The notes under the pieces were generated by a model, which saw only the letters and a list, made by a program, of their open reading frames with translations, was not told the DNA's origin and made no database searches. Made by a program: the position numbers and the translations under genes. Shown here piece by piece: positions 40,340 through 48,614 of a stretch of DNA of 64,000 bases. Positions within the stretch are counted from its first letter, which is position 1. The number at the start of each line of letters is the position of its first letter. This DNA comes from Zygotorulaspora mrakii (lineage: Eukaryota > Ascomycota > Saccharomycetes > Saccharomycetales > Saccharomycetaceae), in assembly GCF_013402915.1 (NCBI RefSeq), contig NC_050725.1:930001-994000 (forward strand), given 5' to 3'.

Positions 40340-43300
40340 ATGTCATTTTGGCCGTTTGGGCAGAGCTACAACAATTCCAACATCAATAGGATTCTAGATG
40401 ATTATTTTAAAGTGTTACACACTCTGGAGAAGTCTGATCCCGCAGTTGCCAAGTGCGTGCAGCAGAATTTTGATGGGAGCAACGGACTGAGTACAAACCT
40501 ATCGAGCACTGCAAATAGAGATGAGATATCAGTGGGTGATCGAAGGACGCGGTCCGACGCGAACAGCAGCACCCAAAGGACGGAGTTGCAGAGTGGATTT
40601 GCAGAAAGTTCACTAACGGTAAACCCGCGGCCAGTGGGCTCAACAGATTCAAATTCGAGTTTTGAAAGTTGCAGCTCGAAGACAAGAACTTCCTCGTTCA
40701 CATCGGGATCGGAATCGTCAGCGACTGATTCGGATGAAGATGATATAAATGCTGCGACTGAGCCTATGACCATAACGATCAAAAGTTTGAATAGCTCTTT
40801 TATCGATAAACTGTTGAATGAAACAGAGCTATTGAATGAATTAACTAGACAAAACAGCACATTATTAGATTTCATCTCTTTTGGGTTCTTCTACGATTCT
40901 GCTACTCATGCTATAGTGCAGAATATTGAATATTTAATCGATTTGATGATTGATTGTGTTGACAAAATGAAAATATCATCTGAAGATGTAATAAGTAGTC
41001 TACCGGATTTCATCACCCAAAATGATGACACAAAGTCAAACACGGATCATGTCGATGATATTGATGGAATAGATGGAATTTTAAATAAAAATAACAGTGC
41101 GGCAGAAGATAAGGATAAGAACTCTGACCGTGACAATGATTGCAGTGGCACTCAAGATGAACATAATAACACTTCCAGTAATGCACACGATGCCAATAAT
41201 GAAAATGACAATGACGATGATGACAATGATGATGACAAGGACACTTATGACGACAAGCAATATGTCGATAACATAGCAGGTATGAGTGATAGTCCAGAGG
41301 AACCAAATTTTTTAACTAAGGCCACTATAATATCAGAAATTTTCTCTTTGGATATTTGGCTGATAACCGAGTCACTCGTAAAAAATCAAAATTATCTATG
41401 CAAAATTTGGTCTCTATTGAATAATCCAAAACTCGATTCTGAAAGATCTCCATTAGTACCAATATTTTTAAAGATAAACCAAAATCTTTTAAATACAAGG
41501 CAGGATCAATATCTGAATTTTGTACGGTCAAAAGATTCATTAGTGGATGATATGTTAGCTCATATCGAAATTTCTTTACTGATGGATTTCTTTTTAAAGT
41601 GCGTGGCTTCGGATAAAGTTGAAGCACCAACAGGTATAATAGAATTGGTATATGATCAAGATCTTATTCCGAAATGTTTGGGATTCTTAAATAATGACAC
41701 TTATACTCCAGATATTCAAGCGTGCGCTGGTGATTTCTTAAAAGCTTTGATTGCAATAAGTGCCAACGCACCATTAGATGACATGTCTATCGGACCAAAC
41801 GATCTGACAAGACAGCTTGTCTCTCCAGAAACAATTGATTACTTGATACATTCAATACTGAAGAAAAGAGGTGCTGCTTTGAATGTAGCAGTTTCGATAG
41901 TCATAGAACTAATCAGAAAAAATAATTCTGATTACGATCAGGTTAATTTATTAACTACCACAATTCAATCACACCCTCCTTCTAATAGAGATCCTATCTA
42001 TCTTGGTTACATGCTGAGGGAATTTGCAATGGAGCTGCCAGATCTTCTGGAGATAATAAGAAATGAGGATGTTATGGGACAGGATAAGACGCTAGAAAAT
42101 CAGTTACATGAGCGATACAAACCATTAGGATTTGAAAGGTTCAAAGTTGTTGAACTGATCGCGGAACTTTTACATTGCTCTAATATGGGACTAATGAATT
42201 CAAAAAAAGCTGAAAGAATTAACCGCGAGCGCGATAATTTCAGAAAGCAATTAACTATTCAATTACAAGACGCATTACAGGAACTAACCATTGATGAAAA
42301 ACCTGGTGACAGAAATTCTGCTCAGACAGGCAGTAATGGTAGTTTAGACTTGAAAGAATCATCTTCGAGTAAAGAGATTGATAGCCACATTTTTAACGAC
42401 AATCGTGATGACCATTATAATGATAATAATGCTGATGATAAACCTGATGATAAACTTTATGACACGAATTACGATGATGACGATATCAAATATGATAATG
42501 GTGAAATTACTTTAAATAGTACTGACGATTGGGGAGTCGATAATGTTGAATTGTCTCCGCAACGTAACTCAGGTAGCAATTATAACAGTACCGATGAGGA
42601 AATAGATGAATCGTTTGAAATACCTTATGTTAATGAAAATCAAAGTTCAAAATTAAGAAAATGCCCTACAATCGGTGATTTATTCAAAATTAAACTTTAC
42701 GATACCCAAATCCTACCAAAGATCGTTGAGTTGTTTCTATCACATCCATGGAACAACTTTTGGCACAATGTAATTTTTGATATCATTCAACAAATATTCA
42801 ATGGTCGAATGGATTTTTCTTATAATTCTTTTTTGGTCTATTCACTTTTTAATCTAAAAGGATCTCTTCGATTCATGCCCCAAGAATTGCCTAAAACTAT
42901 TACAGGACAAGATTTTGGAATCACGAATGATTTCATTTTAAAAGGTTATAAGGACTCGTATGCTTTTTATGAAAAGAAACATATGAACTTGGGGTATATG
43001 GGACATTTGGTGTTGATTGCAGAGGAAGTCGTCAAATTTTCAAAGTTGTACAAGGTTGAGCTTATTTCACCAGATATTCACGATACATTGCAAGAGGAAG
43101 AATGGAATTTTTATACAGATAGTGTCCTTAATGATACGAGACTCATGTACTCAAAGATTCTTGGAGGTGGAAACTATATAGACGATGGAAATGGGAACAT
43201 TATACCTCAATTAAACGATATGACAAGCGAAGAAGATACATCTCGAGCTAATTTGAGCGAAGGCGTCGAAGGCGTTGAAGGTGGACGTTTGATAAATGTT

Positions 43301-43480
43301 GAAGCCATCGAAGAACAGTTAGGATTTTCCACTGAATCTGATTTGCATGAGAAACTTCGCAGCTTATTGATTCATAATTCGGCGCAAGAGGTGGAAGCAC
43401 AAAACAAGAAGAAAGGTGTAATAATTTTGGGACCGCCGCCGGAAGAGACTATGGCAGAGACCCCAAATAATTCAACTTGA
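40340..43480 (+). CDS. SAP155: Sit4 phosphatase-associated protein (SAPS family)
   Basis: Regulatory subunit that binds the PP2A-like phosphatase Sit4 and directs its roles in G1 progression and nutrient signalling. The 1046-residue product starts at ATG 40340 (MSFWPFGQSYNNSNINRILD), the conserved SAPS N terminus. The SAPS core is split by acidic inserts: one near residues 230-312, rich in Asp and Asn, and another near 660-755. Core blocks include LLDFISFGFFYDSATHAIVQNIEYL, shown here only in part, and FLSHPWNNFWHNVIFDIIQQIF, likewise conserved. By position it corresponds to YFR040W (SAP155) and its duplicate YGL229W (SAP4). Confidence 0.93.
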   Translation: MSFWPFGQSYNNSNINRILDDYFKVLHTLEKSDPAVAKCVQQNFDGSNGLSTNLSSTANRDEISVGDRRTRSDANSSTQRTELQSGFAESSLTVNPRPVGSTDSNSSFESCSSKTRTSSFTSGSESSATDSDEDDINAATEPMTITIKSLNSSFIDKLLNETELLNELTRQNSTLLDFISFGFFYDSATHAIVQNIEYLIDLMIDCVDKMKISSEDVISSLPDFITQNDDTKSNTDHVDDIDGIDGILNKNNSAAEDKDKNSDRDNDCSGTQDEHNNTSSNAHDANNENDNDDDDNDDDKDTYDDKQYVDNIAGMSDSPEEPNFLTKATIISEIFSLDIWLITESLVKNQNYLCKIWSLLNNPKLDSERSPLVPIFLKINQNLLNTRQDQYLNFVRSKDSLVDDMLAHIEISLLMDFFLKCVASDKVEAPTGIIELVYDQDLIPKCLGFLNNDTYTPDIQACAGDFLKALIAISANAPLDDMSIGPNDLTRQLVSPETIDYLIHSILKKRGAALNVAVSIVIELIRKNNSDYDQVNLLTTTIQSHPPSNRDPIYLGYMLREFAMELPDLLEIIRNEDVMGQDKTLENQLHERYKPLGFERFKVVELIAELLHCSNMGLMNSKKAERINRERDNFRKQLTIQLQDALQELTIDEKPGDRNSAQTGSNGSLDLKESSSSKEIDSHIFNDNRDDHYNDNNADDKPDDKLYDTNYDDDDIKYDNGEITLNSTDDWGVDNVELSPQRNSGSNYNSTDEEIDESFEIPYVNENQSSKLRKCPTIGDLFKIKLYDTQILPKIVELFLSHPWNNFWHNVIFDIIQQIFNGRMDFSYNSFLVYSLFNLKGSLRFMPQELPKTITGQDFGITNDFILKGYKDSYAFYEKKHMNLGYMGHLVLIAEEVVKFSKLYKVELISPDIHDTLQEEEWNFYTDSVLNDTRLMYSKILGGGNYIDDGNGNIIPQLNDMTSEEDTSRANLSEGVEGVEGGRLINVEAIEEQLGFSTESDLHEKLRSLLIHNSAQEVEAQNKKKGVIILGPPPEETMAETPNNST

Positions 43481-43627
43481 ATCGTAAAAATGTATTCAAA
43501 TGTATCTGCTATTAATATTCTACACATCCAACTGATTCTTATATCTATCTCACAATTATATAGTTGTATATCTTACCAAAGGATTTTTACGCATGAGAAC
43601 ACAGTATTCAATCTTTTTTTATTGAGA

Positions 43628-44551
43628 CTAACGCTTCTTACGAGAATATGCAGTTTCACCGCTAGGTAAAACCAGCTTTTCACGAGAAGTTGTAGGAGTA
43701 TTCTTCTTCCGCTTCTTGATTTTTTTCTGGCCATTGTCCGCTGTTGATACTGATCCAGATTCATCTGAAGCTTCTGCCTCTACTCTCCCCTCTTTTACTG
43801 GTTCACTCTTTGAGAAAAGTCTAGTGACGGTCGATCTCCAGAAAAAGAGAGGTAGTTTAAAGAAGATAGTGTCAAAAATCGTGGGATCAGGAACATCCTT
43901 TGTCGATATCAGTGTTTTTTTACCGTCGGATTCCAATACATATACGTCACCCAAGGATACAAGTATTTCTTTCGGATCAGCATCTTCATACTGTTTGAAA
44001 GTAAGCATCCTCTCACCTAGTCCATTAGTGTCATCATTGTCCTTGCATTGTTTAATGAAATTTTCTATTCTTTTTTTGTTGCTACTATTCTGAAGCCTTA
44101 AAAGAACGTAATGAATAATACTGGCGGCAATAAAGATAAACAATGCTAAAACGCCAGTTTTTGGCTGCACTCTTTTGAAAAAGAAACCACCCTTGGAGTA
44201 ATTATAGTCAGGAAACCCATTCCTTAAGTAATAGTCATAAGTCTTTCTACGAGAGTGATCTGAAAGAATATTACTGATAATGTTCAGCTTTTCGTACAGC
44301 TTTTTATACTTTTTGTTTCTATCAGGATGATATTTCTTTGATAGCCTTCTTAAATTCTTGACAATCTCCTTCGAGGTTGAATCTCTCAATTGAGGCAGCT
44401 TTAAAAATTTGTAAAAGTCCATATCAGGGCCATATTTCTTCAAAAGTTCACCTTGAACCTGAAATATTTCAACTTCCTCAGGCGTGAAGCCATAAACAAC
44501 TGTCGCACTAGCCAAAAGCAGACAGCAGTACATCAATATCCTAAAGACCAT
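43628..44551 (-). CDS. ERJ5: ER membrane J-domain co-chaperone Erj5
   Basis: Type I ER membrane protein with a luminal J domain that assists Kar2/BiP in folding. The 307-residue product (295 in S. cerevisiae) starts at ATG 44551. A cleavable signal (MVFRILMYCCLLLASATVVYG) is followed by the J domain at about residues 44-110 with the HPD tripeptide in KKYHPDRNKK, then a membrane span (GVLALFIFIAASIIHYVLL) near 132-150 and a basic cytosolic tail ending KKR. It shares a 187-bp divergent promoter with KEG1. Confidence 0.94.
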   Translation of the reverse strand: MVFRILMYCCLLLASATVVYGFTPEEVEIFQVQGELLKKYGPDMDFYKFLKLPQLRDSTSKEIVKNLRRLSKKYHPDRNKKYKKLYEKLNIISNILSDHSRRKTYDYYLRNGFPDYNYSKGGFFFKRVQPKTGVLALFIFIAASIIHYVLLRLQNSSNKKRIENFIKQCKDNDDTNGLGERMLTFKQYEDADPKEILVSLGDVYVLESDGKKTLISTKDVPDPTIFDTIFFKLPLFFWRSTVTRLFSKSEPVKEGRVEAEASDESGSVSTADNGQKKIKKRKKNTPTTSREKLVLPSGETAYSRKKR

Positions 44552-44639
44552 ATTAGCTCGGTATCACAAAGAGCCACTCGGCTTGTGTTTACTTTTGCCA
44601 TCTGGTTAAGTGATTTGAAATTTCCATTTTTTTAATAAA

Positions 44640-44645
44640 CACGTA
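44640..44645 (-). promoter_or_regulatory. UPRE-2-like site between ERJ5 and KEG1
   Basis: CACGTA on the plus strand reads TACGTG(TTT) on the minus strand, matching the UPRE-2 core recognised by Hac1 in the unfolded protein response. It lies midway between two ER-protein genes (about 90-95 bp from each ATG). A six-base core can occur by chance. Confidence 0.4.
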
Positions 44646-44738
44646 TTGAGAAAGCGTTAAACATAAGACAATAAAGGCATTTTCGGCATAATCTAATTGA
44701 TAATAGAAAAAACAAGAGATATCAGAGGTCATTACGCG

Positions 44739-45347
44739 ATGGCGTCTCAAAAGTCTGTTCCCTTTATTTATAAGCTCTACCAGCTATTCAGGATATTATC
44801 CACATTGGTGTATTTCTCCTTGGTCATGCGATGGATGGTCTTGTTTCCTTTGGTTGGGACTAAATTCCTTCCAGGAGGCATTCATGAGTATCTGTGCTAT
44901 TCGATGGTACTCTGCAGTATTGGTGAGTTTTTACTGTCTTTGAAATTTCACGGGTTCATAGGAGGACTGTGTTCAGCTACTTCCTTGAAGGACTTTAATT
45001 TCTTATACTTTGTGTTTGTAATGCACTACTACGATGATTACGAGTTTGCCCAAGTTTTGAAAAGTGCAGCATATTCCGCATTTATTTTAGGATTAGGATT
45101 TTCGCAGGCGTATTGCCACTGGTGCAATCTTTTCAAAGGTATCAAAAGGAGGAAGTTTGGTATTGTATGGAAATTCATGACATATTTGATGCTGCCATTG
45201 TTGTATATCAGTGAGTTCTATTTATTATTACTAAATGTACAGAACCCAAGCTTCCACTCTACCCCTTTGCTCGACCTTTTTAATAAGGTTGTGCTCGTTT
45301 TGTTTTTACCTGTTGCATTATCATTTTATAGAAATCAGCATTTCTAA
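44739..45347 (+). CDS. KEG1: Keg1 ER membrane protein for beta-1,6-glucan
   Basis: Essential ER membrane protein that binds Kre6 and supports beta-1,6-glucan synthesis in S. cerevisiae. ATG at 44739 (MASQKSVPFIYKLYQLFRIL) gives 202 residues, close to the 200 of S. cerevisiae; a longer frame starts at TTG. Several membrane spans are visible (LVYFSLVMRWMVLFPLV, YSAFILGLGFSQAY, FMTYLMLPLLYISEFYLLL, VVLVLFLPVALSF), with the conserved LPGGIHEYLCYSM and FVMHYYDDYE blocks. It ends 23 bp from the IRC6 stop, so the two convergent transcripts probably overlap. Confidence 0.9.
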   Translation: MASQKSVPFIYKLYQLFRILSTLVYFSLVMRWMVLFPLVGTKFLPGGIHEYLCYSMVLCSIGEFLLSLKFHGFIGGLCSATSLKDFNFLYFVFVMHYYDDYEFAQVLKSAAYSAFILGLGFSQAYCHWCNLFKGIKRRKFGIVWKFMTYLMLPLLYISEFYLLLLNVQNPSFHSTPLLDLFNKVVLVLFLPVALSFYRNQHF

Positions 45348-45370
45348 ATAACAGTAATGAAATGATTTCT

Positions 45371-46135
45371 TCAAACATATTTCATTATTTCACCGGCTAC
45401 TTCTTCAGCCAAAGTGGATGCGTCCTTTTCATCAAGCTCCTGGCTGGCAAAGCGCAAACGAGCCTGTTGCAATTTTCTCAAGATCACTTCTATATTAAGG
45501 TCATCCTCAGCTTCGGTATCTCCAGCTGGAATGTCATTTGAATTAGCCAATTCGAGTGGTACGCTACACGCAGACCAATCGTGTGTGTCTATGATTTCTT
45601 TAATTCTTGCCTTGCCGTTCTTTTCACCGTATTCGTCAAGCTCATCGCAGGTGCTCCAGTTGACGACTTCCAAAGTTGTCAGACGTTGGGCAAATTCATC
45701 ATTGATTTTACTCATTCCTAGCCCATCGGCATGTTTGTCAACGTTGCAACAAATTTTGAAGCACTTCTCAAGCTCTGGAGTCTCTAGTATCTGCGAAATA
45801 TCTTGAAATTGCAGTGTGTCGGTAAATTTATCAAAGACCATTATTCCTGCAAGGACGTCTCTCAATTCGATGTACTCATCGCTTTTCAAATCAGCAAGCC
45901 AGTCCTTCAAACTTTCATACTCATCGATATACAGATCATATACCAACGTATAGTATTTGGTTTTCCAGGTTAGACCTTTCAGGATTTTCTGTTCATTCCC
46001 AAAAGTATCCTTGGACAACTCACCAAATACACTTTTGAGAACTACTTCTTTCTCATGTTTCTCATATTTGCTGAATGCAACCAAAATTTTATTACGTGGA
46101 AACTTAGTAACCTCTTGGGATCTCTCTTTTAACAT
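45371..46135 (-). CDS. IRC6: Irc6 clathrin-coat regulator
   Basis: Relative of S. cerevisiae Irc6 and mammalian p34/AAGAB, a small GTPase-like protein that works with clathrin adaptors. The first ATG at 46135 gives 254 residues (237 in S. cerevisiae); 15 further upstream codons begin at TTG. The N-terminal half has the degenerate GTPase-like fold (NKILVAFSKYE, TKYYTLVYDLYIDEY, GIMVFDKF). The C-terminal AAGAB-type region has ARIKEIIDTHDWSACSV and the helix LRKLQQARLRFASQELDEKD. It is convergent with KEG1, as YFR042W and YFR043C are. Confidence 0.87.
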   Translation of the reverse strand: MLKERSQEVTKFPRNKILVAFSKYEKHEKEVVLKSVFGELSKDTFGNEQKILKGLTWKTKYYTLVYDLYIDEYESLKDWLADLKSDEYIELRDVLAGIMVFDKFTDTLQFQDISQILETPELEKCFKICCNVDKHADGLGMSKINDEFAQRLTTLEVVNWSTCDELDEYGEKNGKARIKEIIDTHDWSACSVPLELANSNDIPAGDTEAEDDLNIEVILRKLQQARLRFASQELDEKDASTLAEEVAGEIMKYV

Positions 46136-46379
46136 TGACGGCTGTTCCACAGTATTGTCAGGTAAAGCCGTTAAAATCAATGTTACAACAAGTTTCTACA
46201 ATATTATTCTTCATTGCAAATGTTGCTAAAAGTATCTGAAATATGGCAGAGAAGATAGAGTCAGTAAAATGAGGGATGTGAGACATCAACAGCTTGTGAT
46301 TATAAAGGCAAGGTGCTGGTAATGTATGCGATACTGCCTGCTCTACAAGTTTAGATGTAGAGTCAGTTTAAGAGTGAAA

Positions 46380-46778
46380 ATGAACTTCAGTGGGGAAGCG
46401 CCACCTTGCTGGAATAGGGATCATGACCCACCACCCAGTTATGCTATGCAGACTATTGATAAAGCAAGTGTGGTAGTAGTTGAACGTGAATTGACAATGG
46501 AGTGCTATGAGACTTTCAATGCTAGAGTGAAACGTTTGTCAAGCTCGTTATATGCCAAAACTAAAACGAAGCTTTTTGGTATTCTCCAATCCATTTGGTT
46601 CAAGAGAGTTCTGAAGTTCATTGCAGCTTTCAATACTTTTCAGATTATCGCCTTCTTCACTGTCAGCGCACTTTTGGTTACAACTCGAATCGGCCCGGGG
46701 GACGAGGAACTCGTTATGAGGAATGTCCCTGACGATTACGTGGATTATCGAGATTTAAGTAGTGGAATAATGCTCTAG
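46380..46778 (+). CDS. YGL230C-like small membrane protein with a PPxY motif
   Basis: A 132-residue protein if the start is ATG 46380 (MNFSGEAPPCWNRDHDPPPS). Another in-frame ATG at 46326 would add a basic 18-residue extension. A PPSY motif, the type bound by the WW domains of the Rsp5 ubiquitin ligase, is near residues 18-21. One membrane span (FIAAFNTFQIIAFFTVSALLV) follows near 78-98, with a short acidic tail ending YRDLSSGIML. Position beside EMC4 makes YGL230C, an uncharacterised gene, the likely orthologue. Function is unknown; an Rsp5 adaptor or substrate role is only a hypothesis. Confidence 0.7.
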   Translation: MNFSGEAPPCWNRDHDPPPSYAMQTIDKASVVVVERELTMECYETFNARVKRLSSSLYAKTKTKLFGILQSIWFKRVLKFIAAFNTFQIIAFFTVSALLVTTRIGPGDEELVMRNVPDDYVDYRDLSSGIML

Positions 46779-46923
46779 CTTTGTAGTATATTGTCTAACC
46801 TTTTCGAACTTTTCTTTATCATAGTTCGAGAAATTATTTTATTTATGATATCAAAGGTAATTCCGACAATCTTCACCACTAACTTAGAATTAGCAGAAGG
46901 AAAAACAGAAAATCCTTGCCGAT

Positions 46924-47484
46924 ATGAAGCCTGAAGCACATCAATGGGCATTGAATTTGGTAGATAACAAACACATTTCTTCAATGAAGATAGTTTCTTC
47001 CAAGACATTGCCCTTACCAGAAGGGTTTACACCGCTTCAAAAGAATGCTGAGCCAATAGGTATACACAAGCAGCAAGTGACACCTGAAGAGAAGTCTCAG
47101 CAGATAGGAAGACTGCAGCTACAAAAGGCATGGGGAATTGCATTTCAACCAGCAAAAGCAGTGCCAATGAACATTTTCATGTCATATATGTCCGGGACAT
47201 CATTGCAGATCATTCCGATAATGACGGCTCTTATGTTATTATCAGGTCCTATAAAGGCAATATTTGGCGTTAGAAATGTATTCAGACCGGTTATGGGCAA
47301 CCCGCTGATTGAGGGTCAGATATATATGGCTATGTTAGTATTCGTTGTTTGTCAAGGAGCCTTGATGTATATTGGAATTAGAAAACTGAACTCTATGGGA
47401 TTGATTCCTAATACGAGAAGTGATTGGCTGGCATGGGAAACCCGCATAGACTACAACAAGGGTTTAAAATCTTTTACAATATGA
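46924..47484 (+). CDS. EMC4: ER membrane complex subunit 4
   Basis: Subunit of the ER membrane complex, which inserts tail-anchored and multi-span membrane proteins. The 186-residue product (190 in S. cerevisiae) starts at ATG 46924. A variable cytosolic N terminus is followed by the strongly conserved LQKAWGIAFQPAKAVPMNIF and MSYMSGTSLQIIPIMTALML (family signature), then a second hydrophobic span (GQIYMAMLVFVVCQGALMYIG) and RKLNSMGLIPNTRSDWLAWE. It is convergent with TAN1, 44 bp apart. Confidence 0.97.
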   Translation: MKPEAHQWALNLVDNKHISSMKIVSSKTLPLPEGFTPLQKNAEPIGIHKQQVTPEEKSQQIGRLQLQKAWGIAFQPAKAVPMNIFMSYMSGTSLQIIPIMTALMLLSGPIKAIFGVRNVFRPVMGNPLIEGQIYMAMLVFVVCQGALMYIGIRKLNSMGLIPNTRSDWLAWETRIDYNKGLKSFTI

Positions 47485-47528
47485 TAAAATAAAGCGTACA
47501 CAATTATTTTACATGTTATCGAACTCAT

Positions 47529-48450
47529 TTACTTTTTTGCATGTTCTTTCATCTTAGCTTCATAAATTTGTTGCACGTTGTACTTTTTATAGCTCTTTGA
47601 ATAGTCACCATCTACAACGGACATTCCTATATTATTTTTAAAGCATTCTATTAATATCAGTTTGTCGTAATCTTTCAAATTTACCTCATGGTTATATTTA
47701 CCATTCTGGATCACTTGAGCAACCACTTGTTTAATAATGTCAAGTCTTTCAAAAGTATTGAAATTTCGTCTTGTTACTTCCACTGCAAATTTGTAATGTT
47801 TGCTGCCATTTTCACCATGGAAATGAGGTGCTAATACACGTTCGGCTAATTTGATTAATTGATCCATACTGGCGCTACATGAAGAGGTTATAGGTGTCAG
47901 TTTTTGAATATACCTTGTCCGCTTCTCCATGTTTGCAGGATCAGCAAGATTTTCAATTAGACTGTGCACAAACTGCTCTGGTATGACAGGTTTCCTGGTT
48001 TTACAAAATATGACACATTCGCAATCCAGATGAATGAACTGAAGGACCTCTTTCTTATTGTTTTTGCTTTCATTCTTGGATTTGTTTTTGTCTTGCAATT
48101 CCGACAGTTCACGATTAATCTCTTCCTCTATGGACAGCTTCTGTTTGGAATCACAAGATTCTTGGTTCTCGATTTCGGTCTTCTCATCCGCATTTTCCAA
48201 CTGGTCGCCGTACATTTCCTCCACCTTTTCTTCAAAGAGCAAGCCTAATTCCTGGGCCGCCTGCTTTTCATGCTTTCTGGCGCACGTAGCATATACGCCC
48301 GATGTTGAAGGATCTAGGAATCCTGACGAAAGTTTAAACTATACCTAAAAGTTAGTCGATGCACAACTAGCTTGTCGTCATAAAAAAATACTAACTTACC
48401 TTCTTCTTTTTTGAGCCATTGGGTTGCTCGAGAGACCTTTTATTGACCAT
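47529..48450 (-). CDS. TAN1: Tan1 tRNA acetylation adaptor, two exons
   Basis: THUMP-domain protein that brings the acetyltransferase Kre33 to tRNA-Ser and tRNA-Leu for N4-acetylcytidine at position 12. It should be read as the complement of join(47529..48338, 48400..48450). Exon 1 is MVNKRSLEQPNGSKKKK; exon 2 continues FKLSSGFLDPSTSGVYATCA and then RKHEKQAAQELGLLFEEK. The total is 286 residues against 289 in S. cerevisiae, where the gene is also spliced. The THUMP region includes CVIFCKTRKPVIPEQFV, RTRYIQKLTPITSSCSAS, YKFAVEVTRRNFNTFERLD and LIECFKNNIGMSVVDGDY. Without splicing the protein would lose about 49 N-terminal residues. Confidence 0.95.
48339..48399 (-). other. TAN1 spliceosomal intron
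   Basis: A 61-bp phase-0 intron. The 5' site is GTAAGT rather than GTATGT, and the branch site is GACTAAC (48351-48357, minus strand) rather than TACTAAC. The 3' site is GTATAG, about 13 bases after the branch adenosine; an earlier TTTTAG only about 6 bases after it must be skipped, because using it puts a stop in frame. Confidence 0.87.
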
Positions 48451-48614
48451 TCTCTGTAAATCCACTAAATTGAACTCACTATCGTCTTTTGAAGTAAGTT
48501 GTTTGATCTTTATGTTAGCGATGTGGCACATCAATGCAGAGATGCGCTCTATGATATTTTTTCACTGCCTTGAAAAAAAAAGGCAGAAAGTAAACTTTTC
48601 TATACAATGTTATT

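Noticed and set aside
40402..40875. 157-codon minus-strand frame inside SAP155
   Set aside because: Antisense shadow of a Ser-rich, low-complexity part of SAP155.
44640..44646. CACGTA considered as a Cbf1 E-box or centromere CDEI
   Set aside because: It lacks the full CACGTG and there is no AT-rich CDEII or CDEIII sequence nearby; it is kept only as a UPRE-2-like core.
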